44,181 nucleotides of DNA from Solirubrobacteraceae bacterium (GCA_017744415.1 JAGIBJ010000068.1:1-44181); one strand, 5' to 3'. Counted from the first letter of the stretch, positions 1 through 13,151 are shown. Notes: generated by a model from the letters alone, not told the origin. Numbers and translations: made by a program.

Positions 1-2
1 CC

Positions 3-1283
3 GCCCCCGTGTCCGCCCCCGTCATGCCGCAGGCGCCGCCGGCCGCACCCGCGCCGGTCGCGGCCGCACCGGTGGCTCCGCTCCCCGTAGCGCCGACACC
101 CATGGCTCCGGCCCCGGTCGCGGTCGCTCCGGTCCCGGCTCCGTTGCCCGCCGCGCCTGCTCCGGTGGCACCGGCCCCGGTCGCCGCGGCCCCAGTCGCA
201 CCCGCGCCGGTCGCCCCGCCTGCTCCGGTCACGGCCGCACCGGCTCCCGCTGCCCCGGTGATCCCGACAGCTCCGCACCAGATCGCTCCGCGCCCGGTTG
301 CCCCTGGCGCTCCGGCGGCTCCCGCCGCCGCACCTGCGCGCCGCGACGGTGAATCGGTCGCCCCTCCCGGCATGGGTGCCGCGATGCCCTTCCGTCCGGC
401 CCCGGCGCCCGCGCCGCAGCCGCAGACCGCTCCGTTGGCTCCCGTCGCAGCGGTCGCCCCGGTGGCCGACGCCCCGGCCGAGTCGGGCAAGAAGTCGAAG
501 GCGAAGAAGCCGAAGGCCGCCAAGGCACCCAAGGCCAAGCAGGCCAAGGATCCGTCGGGCAAGAGCGAGTTCCTCGCGCTCCCGAAATGGGCCAAGCGCT
601 CGCCGAAGGCCAGCGAGCCCGAGGTGGCTCCGGTTGCCGAGCACGCACCGCAACCGGAGGCCTATGGCGCCCCTGCACCGGTCCAGCCGAGCGTGCCTGG
701 CGTCGTCCAGCCGGCCTCGCAGCCCGTCGCACCGGCCGCACAGCTCTACGCTCCGCAGCCGCAGGCCGGCCAGCCGATGCCCCAGGGCACGTACCCCCCG
801 CAGGCACAGCCCGGCTACCCGGCACAGCCCCAGCAGGCTCACCCCGCACAGCCGCAGCAGGCGTACCCCGCGCAACCCCAGCCCGGCTACCCGGCGCAGC
901 CGCCTCAGCACGCCTACCCCGCACAGCCCGGTTACCCGGCACAGCCCCAGCACGCCTACCCCGCGCAACCGCAGCAGCCCGGCTACCCGGCGCAGCCGCA
1001 AGCCGCCTACCCGACGCAGCCGCAGGCCGCCTACCCCACCGAGCCTCAGGCGGCCTACCCGGCCCCCGGCCAGGTCGCGCCGGCGCCCGGCAAGCCGAAG
1101 AACGAGTTCCTCGCCCTCCCGTCGTGGATGAAGAAGGGTGGCGACCAGGCCGAGAAGCCCGCGAAGGCCAAGAAGGTCAAGACCCCGAAGGCGGAGAAGG
1201 CTCCGAAGGCTCCCAAGCCCGAGGGTGAGGCGTCCAAGATGGACGAGTTCCTCAGCATGCCCTCCTGGATGAAGCGCCGCTAG
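3..1283 (+). CDS. Pro/Ala/Gln-rich repeat protein with three EFLxxPxWxK motifs (5' partial)
   Basis: The frame is open to the left edge, so the N-terminus is missing; the first possible start inside the window is GTG at 9, and residues are numbered from it. Almost all of the protein is low complexity. Residues 1-150 are Pro/Ala/Val-rich, followed by a Lys/Ala-rich stretch near 160-185. Residues about 258-355 hold roughly twelve YPAQPQ-like units, and a second Lys-rich stretch lies near 382-410. Three copies of a hydrophobic motif stand out: EFLALPKWAKR (187-197), EFLALPSWMKK (366-376) and EFLSMPSWMKR (413-423). The third ends one residue before the C-terminus. There is no catalytic domain and no membrane segment here. 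I do not recognise the family. The motifs look like short docking peptides on a disordered tail; that function is inference. The missing upstream part may hold a folded domain. Confidence 0.8.
   Translation, partial: APVSAPVMPQAPPAAPAPVAAAPVAPLPVAPTPMAPAPVAVAPVPAPLPAAPAPVAPAPVAAAPVAPAPVAPPAPVTAAPAPAAPVIPTAPHQIAPRPVAPGAPAAPAAAPARRDGESVAPPGMGAAMPFRPAPAPAPQPQTAPLAPVAAVAPVADAPAESGKKSKAKKPKAAKAPKAKQAKDPSGKSEFLALPKWAKRSPKASEPEVAPVAEHAPQPEAYGAPAPVQPSVPGVVQPASQPVAPAAQLYAPQPQAGQPMPQGTYPPQAQPGYPAQPQQAHPAQPQQAYPAQPQPGYPAQPPQHAYPAQPGYPAQPQHAYPAQPQQPGYPAQPQAAYPTQPQAAYPTEPQAAYPAPGQVAPAPGKPKNEFLALPSWMKKGGDQAEKPAKAKKVKTPKAEKAPKAPKPEGEASKMDEFLSMPSWMKRR
760..1070 (+). repeat. Coding repeat of YPAQPQ-like units
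   Basis: About twelve imperfect 15-24 base units encode [AGH]-[YH]-P-[AT]-[QE]-P-Q blocks inside the Pro/Gln-rich linker of the first gene. Variation is mostly at the residue before Tyr and at the third codon base, which suggests slippage or duplication followed by drift. Confidence 0.8.
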
Positions 1284-1301
1284 GGCGGCCTCCCCGGACC
1301 G

Positions 1302-2357
1302 CTAGTCGCGGATCGCGTCGACGAGCACCTGCGCCTCGTCGGCGTCGGCCTCGCCAGGCAGCCCTAGGTCGGTGCGCGGCTTCGCGGTCGACCACCGTGC
1401 CGCAGCCCCTCCGGCGCCGGCATCGGCGCCGGCCACGTTCCACAGCGCGAGCTCCAGTGCGTCGAACGCGACCCCGGTCGCGTCGACGAGCGCGGCGGCT
1501 CGGCGCTCGAGCAGGGCCGTGTCGGCGACCGCGAACAGCCGCTTTGCGGCATCGGTCACCTGATCGCTGCCGAGGTGCAGCGCGTCGGCCCGCACGGGCA
1601 GCGCTCCGGAGCGCCCGAGCGCGGTGAGGAGATCGAAGCGCACCGCACGTGGCAGGCCGGGCAGGGCGAGCCGGTCGAGGAGCCGGGCGAAGCGCCGCTC
1701 GGCCGACCAGGCTGCCTCACCGGCGAGTGCCGCCTCGAGGCTGCCGCCGGAGCGCTGTGCGAGCCTCGCCGGGACTTCGAGCGCGGCCGCCGTGGCGTCG
1801 TGAGCGCGGGGGCCACGCGGCCCGTCGGCGAGGATCGTCTTCGCTTCGGTCGCTCCGCCGATCGCATCCAGCGACTCGAGCGAACCGTCGGCTGCCTGGA
1901 GCGCGGCCAGCGCGGCGCCGGCCGTCGTGACCGAGCCGGCGGCGGCATCAGGGGAGGCGACGGCGATCACGAGCGCGGCTGCGAAGGCCTTGTGCGGCTC
2001 GCCGGCGAGGTCGGCGACGACGGCCCACGGCCCCGCGGCCTCAGTGCCGTAGGCGGAGAGCCGGGCCTCGGCGGCGGTGAGCTCCCCAGCGAGGTTGAGC
2101 GCATCGGCGGTCGACCGCACGCCCGGGAGGAAGTCGGAGCGGAAGCCATCGTCGGCGGCACGCTGGAGCTTGCCCGTCACCACCCCGCGCTTGCGCGTGG
2201 AACCGGTGCTCGAGCCTCCGGTCGACGAGCTCGCCGGGCGCCTCGCGGTCGTGCCCTTGGCCCTGGGCGTCACGGCCTTCGGCTCGGCCTTGGCCTTCTC
2301 CTGGCGGCAGATCGCGCAGCTGGCTTCGAAGCGACCGTGACGGCAGAAGGTGGGCAT
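1302..2357 (-). CDS. Unknown protein with N-terminal CxH-CxxC zinc site
   Basis: The 351-residue protein begins MPTFCRHGRFEASCAICR: Cys5, His7, Cys14 and Cys17 form a compact putative zinc knuckle. I recall this N-terminus on several uncharacterised actinobacterial proteins. A Lys/Arg/Ser/Thr-rich linker (about 20-65) follows. The remainder (about 70-345) is Ala/Leu-rich and probably helical, with no motif I recognise. The ATG at 2357 is supported by a TAGACT hexamer 8 bases upstream, which implies a leaderless transcript. It lies 11 bases after the FMO-like gene on the same strand and converges with the repeat protein at 1283. A nucleic-acid or protein-binding role is possible but not shown by the sequence. 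Confidence 0.8.
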   Translation of the reverse strand: MPTFCRHGRFEASCAICRQEKAKAEPKAVTPRAKGTTARRPASSSTGGSSTGSTRKRGVVTGKLQRAADDGFRSDFLPGVRSTADALNLAGELTAAEARLSAYGTEAAGPWAVVADLAGEPHKAFAAALVIAVASPDAAAGSVTTAGAALAALQAADGSLESLDAIGGATEAKTILADGPRGPRAHDATAAALEVPARLAQRSGGSLEAALAGEAAWSAERRFARLLDRLALPGLPRAVRFDLLTALGRSGALPVRADALHLGSDQVTDAAKRLFAVADTALLERRAAALVDATGVAFDALELALWNVAGADAGAGGAAARWSTAKPRTDLGLPGEADADEAQVLVDAIRD

Positions 2358-2365
2358 CGGCGGAG

Positions 2366-2371
2366 AGTCTA
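2366..2371 (-). promoter_or_regulatory. -10 hexamer TAGACT for the 1302-2357 gene
   Basis: TAGACT on the minus strand lies 8 bases before the ATG at 2357. Its first three bases are the TAG stop codon of the upstream monooxygenase gene. No clear -35 is visible. Confidence 0.5.
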
Positions 2372-3715
2372 CGTTCTGCTCGCCGATGCGCTGCGCGCGG
2401 CACGCGCACGTTCACGCCCGGCCCGCCGTTCGCGCTCGAGCGCCGGCATGTAGTCGAGCGGGTCGACCTGCAGCCGCACGCGCCGCGCCGCCGGATACCG
2501 CTCGCGAGAGACGGCCTCCTCCTCGGCCACACGCGCCGAGCGCTCGGGCTCATCCGGCAGGTGGTAGTCGCCGCAGAGGTGGTCGGCGATCAGGCGACCC
2601 TGCGCCTCGGCGATCGGCATCGAGACGGTGCCGGCGTCGACGAGGCCGGCGAACGCGAGCTCCGGCGCTTGCGGATGGAAGACGCGCATCAGCAGTGGCG
2701 GACCCGCGTGCTGGTCGTCCGGGCTGCGGTAGTCGTCCGGGAGGAAGGGATGCTCGACGTGCCACCCCGTGCAGAACACGATGAGGTCGGCCGGATCGAT
2801 GCGTCCGTCGATGAACTCCACGGCATCCTCGTGGAGCCGGGCGATCGAGGGGCGCGTCGTGAGCTGGCCGTGTGCGAAGTGCGAGAGCAGGCGCCCCGAG
2901 CGGAGCGGATGCACCTCGCCGTAGCCGTGGCCGGGGTGCGCGATCCCATAGGCCGAGAGCGGCCCGAGCTGCGCTGCGGCGGCGCGCGCGAAGAAGGAGC
3001 GGCGTGCCTTCCAGCTCATGGGCACCGGAGGCCGCCAGCGATCGGCCGGGCGTCCGAACAGGATCTCTGGCAAGAACCAGGCTCCCCGGCGCATCGAGTG
3101 CAGGGCGGCGTCGGCGTGCTCGGCCGCGTCGCAGGCGAGATCGACCGCAGAGGTGCCGACACCGACGACGACGACCTTCTTGCCCGCGAGCTGCTGGGGC
3201 CCGCGGTAGTCGTGTACGTGCAGCAGCTCGCCCGTGAACGTGGAGAGGCCCGGGATCGGCGGCTCCGGCCAGCGCGGCACCCCGAACGGCCCGGTGGCGA
3301 CGACGAGCGCCTCCACCTGACGCGTGCCGGCCGACGTGGTGACGGTCCAGTGGCCGCGCTCGTCGCGCTCGGCCCGCTCGACCGATTCGCCGAGACTGAT
3401 CCGGTCGCGCAGCCCGAACGTGTCGACGTACTGCTCGCAGTAGGCGGTCACCTGCTGGGCGCTCGGGAACACCGGCAGCTGGCGTGGCGCGGCCAGATCG
3501 CTGTAGGCCAAGGCGTCACGCGAGGTGGCGCTGTGGAGGGTGCGGTAGGCGACAGGGCCGAGCGCCGGATCGTCGTTCACCCAGCGGCCCCCGATCCGCG
3601 GGCCACGCTCGACGGCGTGCGCGTCGAGGCCGCGATCACGAAGGGTCTTGAGGGCGGCGATCCCGGCGCTTCCGGCGCCGATCACCAGCACTCGCGGGCG
3701 CGGAGCAGGCGTCAC
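2369..3715 (-). CDS. FMO-type flavin-dependent monooxygenase
   Basis: 448-residue FAD- and NADP-binding oxidoreductase. Residues 10-18 (VIGAGSAG) are the FAD-binding Rossmann turn. Residues 160-170 (FTGELLHVHDY) match the FxGxxxHxxx(Y/F) fingerprint of flavin-containing monooxygenases, and residues 184-190 (GVGTSA) are the second, NADPH-binding turn. An FCTGW segment near the C-terminal third fits the conserved ATG-like motif of the family. The last about 60 residues are Arg/Glu-rich. Such enzymes put one oxygen atom from O2 onto N, S or carbonyl substrates; the substrate cannot be read here. The start is GTG at 3715, with TACGCT 6 bases upstream, divergent from the zincin gene. Confidence 0.88.
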   Translation of the reverse strand: MTPAPRPRVLVIGAGSAGIAALKTLRDRGLDAHAVERGPRIGGRWVNDDPALGPVAYRTLHSATSRDALAYSDLAAPRQLPVFPSAQQVTAYCEQYVDTFGLRDRISLGESVERAERDERGHWTVTTSAGTRQVEALVVATGPFGVPRWPEPPIPGLSTFTGELLHVHDYRGPQQLAGKKVVVVGVGTSAVDLACDAAEHADAALHSMRRGAWFLPEILFGRPADRWRPPVPMSWKARRSFFARAAAAQLGPLSAYGIAHPGHGYGEVHPLRSGRLLSHFAHGQLTTRPSIARLHEDAVEFIDGRIDPADLIVFCTGWHVEHPFLPDDYRSPDDQHAGPPLLMRVFHPQAPELAFAGLVDAGTVSMPIAEAQGRLIADHLCGDYHLPDEPERSARVAEEEAVSRERYPAARRVRLQVDPLDYMPALERERRAGRERARAARSASASRT

Positions 3716-3761
3716 TCGTCCAGCGTAGCGAGCGTCGGCGGCGAAGCCCTAGGCTCGAACC
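3716..3761. promoter_or_regulatory. Divergent leaderless promoters (FMO / zincin)
   Basis: Only 46 bases separate the two start codons. On the minus strand TACGCT (3727-3722) is 6 bases from the GTG at 3715. On the plus strand TAGGCT (3750-3755) is 6 bases from the ATG at 3762. Both fit a -10 element with transcription starting at or next to the start codon. Neither has an obvious -35. Confidence 0.55.
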
Positions 3762-4253
3762 ATGCGCTTGCCTTGGTCCCGTCGTCAGCGCGCCACCGCC
3801 CCACCCCCTGCCTCGACCCACGGCTGGCCGAGCGAGGCCGAGTACGTGGCCGCGCAGGCCGCCGCACAGCGGAGATTCAGCGAGCGCATCGCGAACGAAG
3901 GCGCGCTCGTGGCGACCGGCACCGAGCCCCCGCTCGTCTCGGACGAGTTCTTCGCGCGTCTCGTGAAGGCGTCGATCGACGAGCTGCCCAAGCAGTTCCG
4001 CCGCACCCTCGACGGCGTGCCGGTGATGATCGCCGACCGCGGCGGGGCCGTCGGCGCCTACGGGCTCTACCACGGCATGGGCATCACCCACCCCGAGGTA
4101 CCGGCGCAGATCATCGTCTTCCGCGACACGCTCATGCGCGATTTCGGCCACGATCCGCATCTGCTCGCCGAGCAGGTGCGGCGCGTCGTGCGGCACGAGC
4201 TCGGGCACCACCTCGGGTTCGACGAGGACGGCGTGCGCCGCCTCGGGCTCTGA
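3762..4253 (+). CDS. Zincin-like metallopeptidase family protein
   Basis: 163 residues. HELGHHLGFDED has the zinc-protease core HExxH at 145-149, followed by His150 and Asp154. This matches the small bacterial 'zincin-like' family (Pfam PF06262 as I remember it), in which HExGHHxG(I/L)xxE/D lies at the C-terminus of an about 110-residue domain. Upstream, VxxADRGG and QIIVFRDTL fit the same fold. Residues 1-55 are an extra, charged N-terminal extension without a signal peptide, so the protein is probably cytoplasmic. Proteolysis has rarely been demonstrated for this family and the substrate is unknown. Confidence 0.8.
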   Translation: MRLPWSRRQRATAPPPASTHGWPSEAEYVAAQAAAQRRFSERIANEGALVATGTEPPLVSDEFFARLVKASIDELPKQFRRTLDGVPVMIADRGGAVGAYGLYHGMGITHPEVPAQIIVFRDTLMRDFGHDPHLLAEQVRRVVRHELGHHLGFDEDGVRRLGL

Positions 4254-4314
4254 TCGGGCGCCGCGGCACCAGCCGGCTTCACCGCTGGTTCACCGGAGCG
4301 TGCGCCGCCGCGCG

Positions 4315-4320
4315 CACAAT
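4315..4320 (+). promoter_or_regulatory. Possible -10 hexamer CACAAT
   Basis: CACAAT lies 8 bases before the ATG at 4329. The spacing equals that of the other start-proximal hexamers in this window, but the hexamer is one base off TANNNT. Confidence 0.3.
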
Positions 4321-4328
4321 GCTCCGTC

Positions 4329-5129
4329 ATGCCCCGGGTCCTGCCCTCCCGCCTCCTGCCGCTCGCGCTCGGCGTCGCCGCCTCGGCCTCACTGGCCGCC
4401 TGCGGCGCCGACCAGACCGCTGCGACCGTCGAGCCCGTTGGCGACACGCCCGCCGAGCGCGCCCCAGCCGCTTCGAAAGTCAGTGGCCTGCTCGGCCGCC
4501 TCGCCGACGTTCCGGCGAGCCACGGCCGCCTCGCGTTCGTGAACGAGGCGGCGCTCGCCGACCTCGAGCTGCCGCTCCCCGCCGCGGAGGTGCGCTCGAT
4601 CGTGCTCGGTGCGGTCGGTGCCTCCCGTGTGGCCGACGACACGGTCAGCGCGGCCGCGCAGCTCGGAGCGATCACCGTGTTGGTCGACGCCGACGGCGCA
4701 CGGCGGGTCGTCGGCGCGAGCGGTGCGCTCGCCGACCAGCTCGAGTCGACGACCCCTTCGGCCAGCGTATTGGCCCCGGAGACGGCGTCCGCGGTGCAGT
4801 CCTGCCTCGGCGATCCGGCGGCGCAGGTGATGCGCGGCTCCGAGGTGCTCGGTCCGACGTCGGGCCTGGGCGTGTCGGTGCTCGCGGCCACCGAGCCGGG
4901 CGAGCGCGGCCCGGTGCTCCACGTCTGCGCGGCGCCGCACTACGTGCGTGAGCTTCATGCCATCGAGGGCCGCCTGAAGACCCGCTTCCCGAAGGCCGAG
5001 GTGGGCGAGCAGGAGATCGGCGAGCGCGAGATCGTGAGCGCCGTCGTTCCCGTGGACGACCTCGACGCGAGTGAACTGCGCGGGCTCCTGGGCGGCGGAG
5101 CCAGCCTGCTGGAACTCGCCCGCGGCTGA
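4329..5129 (+). CDS. Putative lipoprotein of unknown function
   Basis: 266 residues. The N-terminus has an Arg, a hydrophobic stretch and the lipobox LAAC with Cys25, so it should be a lipid-anchored exported protein. The mature part (about 30-266) has alternating hydrophobic segments and no motif I can name. Segments such as GRLAFVNEAALADLEL followed by VRSIVLGAVGASRV resemble ligand-sensing or anti-sigma-associated lipoproteins only loosely. It sits between the zincin gene and the alkaline phosphatase, all on the plus strand, with 75 and 121 bases between them, so separate promoters are likely. Confidence 0.75.
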   Translation: MPRVLPSRLLPLALGVAASASLAACGADQTAATVEPVGDTPAERAPAASKVSGLLGRLADVPASHGRLAFVNEAALADLELPLPAAEVRSIVLGAVGASRVADDTVSAAAQLGAITVLVDADGARRVVGASGALADQLESTTPSASVLAPETASAVQSCLGDPAAQVMRGSEVLGPTSGLGVSVLAATEPGERGPVLHVCAAPHYVRELHAIEGRLKTRFPKAEVGEQEIGEREIVSAVVPVDDLDASELRGLLGGGASLLELARG

Positions 5130-5250
5130 TCTGGCGCGCCGCCGCCGGATTCTCCGGATGGCAACAAGGGAGCGACCGGATCGTCACATCGCCCGGCCCG
5201 CGGATGACGAGACTCGCCCGCGTCCTACTCCCACCCTCCCCTGGAGCGAC

Positions 5251-7050
5251 ATGCATTCCAAGACCAAGGCGATCGGGCTCGCGCTGATCGCCGCGACGGC
5301 CACGGCGGGCATCGCCGTCGGCGCGTCCGGTGACGACGACGTCAGCGCCACCCTCGCCGGCAAGATCGACTCGTCGAAGCCGAAGAACGTGATCCTGTTC
5401 ATCGGCGACGGCATGGGCGAGTCCGAGGTCACCTCGGGCCGCTACTACGGCAAGGGCGCCACCGGCCGCCTCAACATGGACAAGCTCGCGTTCCGCGGCA
5501 GCTCGATCCACTACGTCCTCACGCCCGGCCCCGGCCCGAGCTACCTCCCGAACTACACGGGCGACTCGGCGCCGACGGCCGTCGCCTGGTCGACCGGCAA
5601 GCGCACGATCGATGGCCGCCTCGCTCAGGGGCCGTCGTCTGCCGCCAACGTCCCCGGCTCGAACGCGGGCTACAAGACCTACATGGAGATCGCCCGCGAG
5701 CACGGCAAGGCGACGGGCAACGTCTCCACTGCCGAGATCACGGACGCGACGCCCGCCGGCCCGAGCGCGCACATCTCGCAGCGCGCTTGCCAGGGCCCGG
5801 CCGACACCCGCACCACCTGTCCGACCGAGACGAAGGCCTCCGGTGGCCTGGGCTCGGTGGCTGAGCAGGAGGTCGACCTCGGCTACGACGTGATCCTCGG
5901 CGGCGGCAAGGCCCGCTACGAGCAGACCCTCGACGGCAGCGCCTCGACCGTGCTCGACTACGCGACGACCAAGGGCTACACGCAGCAGATCGGCGACAAG
6001 GCCGGGCTCGCCGGCGTCACGTCGCTGGCCGGCGGCAAGGTGCTCGGCCTCTTCAACGCGGGCAACATGACGACGGAGTTCAAGCCGCTGTTTGCCCGCA
6101 CCAAGGCCTACTACGACGCCAACCCGGCTCGCGACGTGCAGGTGCAGGGCGGCAGCCCGACCACCCGTTGCGACGAGACGCAGCGCTCGTCGACGAACGA
6201 GCCGTCGCTCGCCGACATGACGAAGAAGGCGATCAGCCTGCTCGAGGACGACCCCGAGGGCTTCACGCTGCAGGTGGAGGGCGCCTCGATCGACAAGCGC
6301 GATCACGCGGCCGATCCGTGCGGTCAGATCGGCGAGCTCCTCGGCCTCGACGAGGCGATCGGCGTCGCGCAGGCCTTCCAGAAGGACCACCCGGACACGC
6401 TGATCATCGTCACCGCCGACCACTCGCACACGTCGCAGATCGGCTACACCGCCGGTGAGCCAGCCGCAGGCGCCGCGTTCGCGACGCTCCAGACCGTCGA
6501 CGGCGCTCCGATGCGGATGGTCTACGGCACCGCCGACACCGGCCTCGGCGCGACCACCAGCGGCTCGCAGATGCACACGGGCGCCGAGGTGCCGGTGTGG
6601 GCATCGGGCCCGCAGGCCGCCAACATCCAGGGCACGATCGACCAGACCGACATCTTCGGCGTGCTCAACGGCAAGGTCCCGAGCAAGGTCGGTAAGGACG
6701 GCGCTCCGGGCCAGAACGGGCAGAACGGGCAGAACGGCCAGAACGGGAACAACGGCGGCAACGGGAACAACGGCCCGACCGGTGCTCCCGGCCCGACGGG
6801 TGCGCCCGGCAAGGACGGTCGTGACGCGAAGGTGACCTGCAAGTCGTCCGGCAGCAAGACCGTCAAGTGCACGGTGACGTTCGTGACCGCGAGCAAGAAG
6901 GCCGCCACGCTCACCAAGTCCGGCGCGGTCGTCGCGCGCTCGACCGTGTCGTCGAAGGGCACGTTCGTGTTCAAGGCCAAGAACAGCCTGACCATCGGCA
7001 CCTACACCGTCCGCGTGGGTAGCCAGAGCTTCAAGCTGAAGCTCTCCTAG
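5251..7050 (+). CDS. phoA: Secreted alkaline phosphatase with collagen-like tail
   Basis: 599 residues from the ATG at 5251. I prefer this start because a GGAG (5243-5246) precedes it and a classical signal peptide (residues 1 to about 26, KTK then a hydrophobic core) follows; longer upstream starts would place the signal internally. NVILFIGDGMG (47-56) gives the first metal-binding Asp53, and GDSAPTAVAWSTG holds the nucleophile Ser106. HAADPCGQIGE and VTADHSHTS supply later metal ligands. Together these are the PhoA-type phosphomonoesterase fold. Residues 481-525 are 15 perfect Gly-X-Y triplets, followed by a 74-residue probably beta-rich C-terminal segment with two Cys. The tail is absent from textbook PhoA and may hold the enzyme at the cell surface (inference). 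No convincing Pho box was seen. Confidence 0.92.
   Translation: MHSKTKAIGLALIAATATAGIAVGASGDDDVSATLAGKIDSSKPKNVILFIGDGMGESEVTSGRYYGKGATGRLNMDKLAFRGSSIHYVLTPGPGPSYLPNYTGDSAPTAVAWSTGKRTIDGRLAQGPSSAANVPGSNAGYKTYMEIAREHGKATGNVSTAEITDATPAGPSAHISQRACQGPADTRTTCPTETKASGGLGSVAEQEVDLGYDVILGGGKARYEQTLDGSASTVLDYATTKGYTQQIGDKAGLAGVTSLAGGKVLGLFNAGNMTTEFKPLFARTKAYYDANPARDVQVQGGSPTTRCDETQRSSTNEPSLADMTKKAISLLEDDPEGFTLQVEGASIDKRDHAADPCGQIGELLGLDEAIGVAQAFQKDHPDTLIIVTADHSHTSQIGYTAGEPAAGAAFATLQTVDGAPMRMVYGTADTGLGATTSGSQMHTGAEVPVWASGPQAANIQGTIDQTDIFGVLNGKVPSKVGKDGAPGQNGQNGQNGQNGNNGGNGNNGPTGAPGPTGAPGKDGRDAKVTCKSSGSKTVKCTVTFVTASKKAATLTKSGAVVARSTVSSKGTFVFKAKNSLTIGTYTVRVGSQSFKLKLS
6691..6825 (+). repeat. 15 Gly-X-Y codon triplets in the phosphatase
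   Basis: The order is GKD, GAP, four GQN, GNN, GGN, GNN, GPT, GAP, GPT, GAP, GKD, GRD. The GQN units are near-identical 9-base repeats. Flanking Lys/Asp-containing triplets bracket the Asn/Gln-rich centre. Confidence 0.9.
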
Positions 7051-7062
7051 CGCCGTCGATCA

Positions 7063-7141
7063 CCGGGCCGCCAGGGTTGGCGGCCCGGCTGGCGCCAGAA
7101 CGAGGAAGGCCTCCCGCGCACCTGGTGCGCGGGAGGCCTTC
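7063..7141. terminator. Double hairpin between convergent phoA and gltD
   Basis: Two strong inverted repeats fill the gap. The first is a 10-bp stem (7063-7072/7079-7088) with a 6-base loop. The second is an 18-bp perfect stem (7105-7122/7124-7141) with essentially no loop. The second can work in both directions; on the minus strand it follows gltD. There is no clear T-tract, as is usual in high-GC actinobacteria. Confidence 0.7.
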
Positions 7142-7170
7142 GTCAGTGTTGGGCTGGCCGGAGCCGGGAC

Positions 7171-8645
7171 TCAGTGCGCGGTGAGCGCGTCGGCGATGTC
7201 CTTCTCGCGCGTGCCGAGGTACTTGTCGGCCATCTTGGCTGCGCGACGGCCCTCGCTGATGGCCCACACGATGAGCGACTGCCCGCGGCGGCAATCGCCG
7301 GCTGCGAACACGCCGTCGACCGACGACGTGTAGGGCGCGACCGACTTCACGTTGCCGCGCGCGTCCTTCTCGACGCCGAGGTCGTCGAGCAGCTCCTGCT
7401 CGGGGTGCAGGAAGCCCATCGCGAGGAGGACGAGATCGGCTTCGATCTCGAACTCGCTGCCCTCGACGGGCGCGAACGGCGGCGCATCGCCGGCCTTCGA
7501 GACCTTCAGCTTCGTGACCTTGCCGCCCTCGCCCTTGAACGCGGTGGTGACGACGGAGAAGTCCTGCTCGCCGAGGTCGAGCGCGTCGAGCTCCTCCTTG
7601 GCGTAGGACTTGCGGTACTTCGCGGGCCAGAGCGGCCACGGCGTACGGTCGTCCGGGCGGTTCGCCGGCGGTTCCGGGAGCAGCTCGAGCTGGACGACGG
7701 AGACGGCGCCCTCGCGGAGCGAGTTGGCGACGCAGTCGGCGCCGGTGTCGCCGCCGCCGATCACGACGACTTTCTTGCCCGCAGCGGTGATGCCGGTGTC
7801 GGCGGGCGTCGTGCCCTGGGGCGCGGGACCGAACTCACGGGCGACGCGGCGGTTGCGCTCGTAGAGGAAGTCCATCGCGTAGTGCACGCCCTCGAGCTCG
7901 CGGCCGGGGACCGGGAGATCACGCGGCACGCGCGAACCCGTGGTGAGGATCACGGCGTCGAACTCGTCGCGCAGCTCCTCGACGGTGATGTCGACACCGA
8001 CGTCCACGCCGCAGCGCAGCTCGACGCCCTCGCCCGTGATCTGGGCGACGCGGGTCTCGATGACCTGCTTCTCGATCTTGAAGTCCGGGACGCCGAAGCG
8101 CATCAGGCCGCCCGGCGCCTCGTCGCGCTCGAAGAGCACGACGGCGTGGCCCATGCGGCGCAGCTGCTGGGCGGCCGCGAGGCCGGCCGGGCCGGCACCG
8201 ACGACGGCGACCGAATGACCGGTCTCGTGCTCGGGCGCCTCGATCGGGAGCTCGGCGTTCACGGCGTGGTCGCTGATGGCGAGCTCGATCTGCTTGATCG
8301 TGATCGCCTCGCCCTCGTTGATCTCCATGACGCACGAGGCCTCGCAGGGAGCCGGGCACAGGCGGCCCGTGAACTCGGGGAAGTTGTTCGTCGAGTGCAG
8401 CTGGCGGACGGCGTCGTCCCAGCGGTTGCGGTAGACGAGGTCGTTCCAGTCCGGGATCAGGTTGCCGAGCGGGCAGCCGTTGTGGCAGAACGGCACGCCG
8501 CACTCCATGCAGCGCGCACCCTGCTGGGAGACGACCTCCGTCGGGTTGCGCTCGATGAACTCCTTGACGTGCCCGACGCGCTGCGCCGGGTCGGAGTACT
8601 GGAAGGTGTGCTTCTCGATCTTGAGAAAGCCGCCGACTTCACCCA

Positions 8646-8646
<1 letters not shown>
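7171..8646 (-). CDS. gltD: Glutamate synthase (NADPH) small subunit
   Basis: 491 residues. The N-terminal Cys-rich region (CMECGVPFCHNGCPLGN, then CPAPCEASC) binds the [4Fe-4S] clusters. VAVVGAGPAGLAAAQ is the FAD Rossmann motif and VVVIGGGDTGADCV the NADPH motif. The TSSVDGVFAAGDCRRGQSL segment at the C-terminus is the conserved FAD-contacting motif. It transfers electrons from NAD(P)H to the large subunit for reductive transfer of the glutamine amide to 2-oxoglutarate. The start overlaps the gltB stop by one base (TGATG), so the two are translationally coupled. Confidence 0.96.

Positions 8647-13151
<4,505 letters not shown>

Noticed and set aside
760-1070. CRISPR-like repeat array
   Set aside because: The repeats are short, adjacent and in frame (YPAQPQ units); there are no spacers.
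229-1228. Other-frame open frames across the Pro/Ala-rich gene
   Set aside because: They arise from codon bias of the repeat gene and have Arg/Pro/Ala-only composition.
5071-5250. Upstream in-frame start for the alkaline phosphatase
   Set aside because: It would overlap the lipoprotein gene and place the signal peptide internally; the ATG at 5251 has GGAG and a proper signal.
4672-6576. A 634-codon open frame on the minus strand opposite the lipoprotein and phosphatase genes
   Set aside because: Low-complexity Arg/Val/Gly product without motifs; the plus-strand genes are clearly coding.
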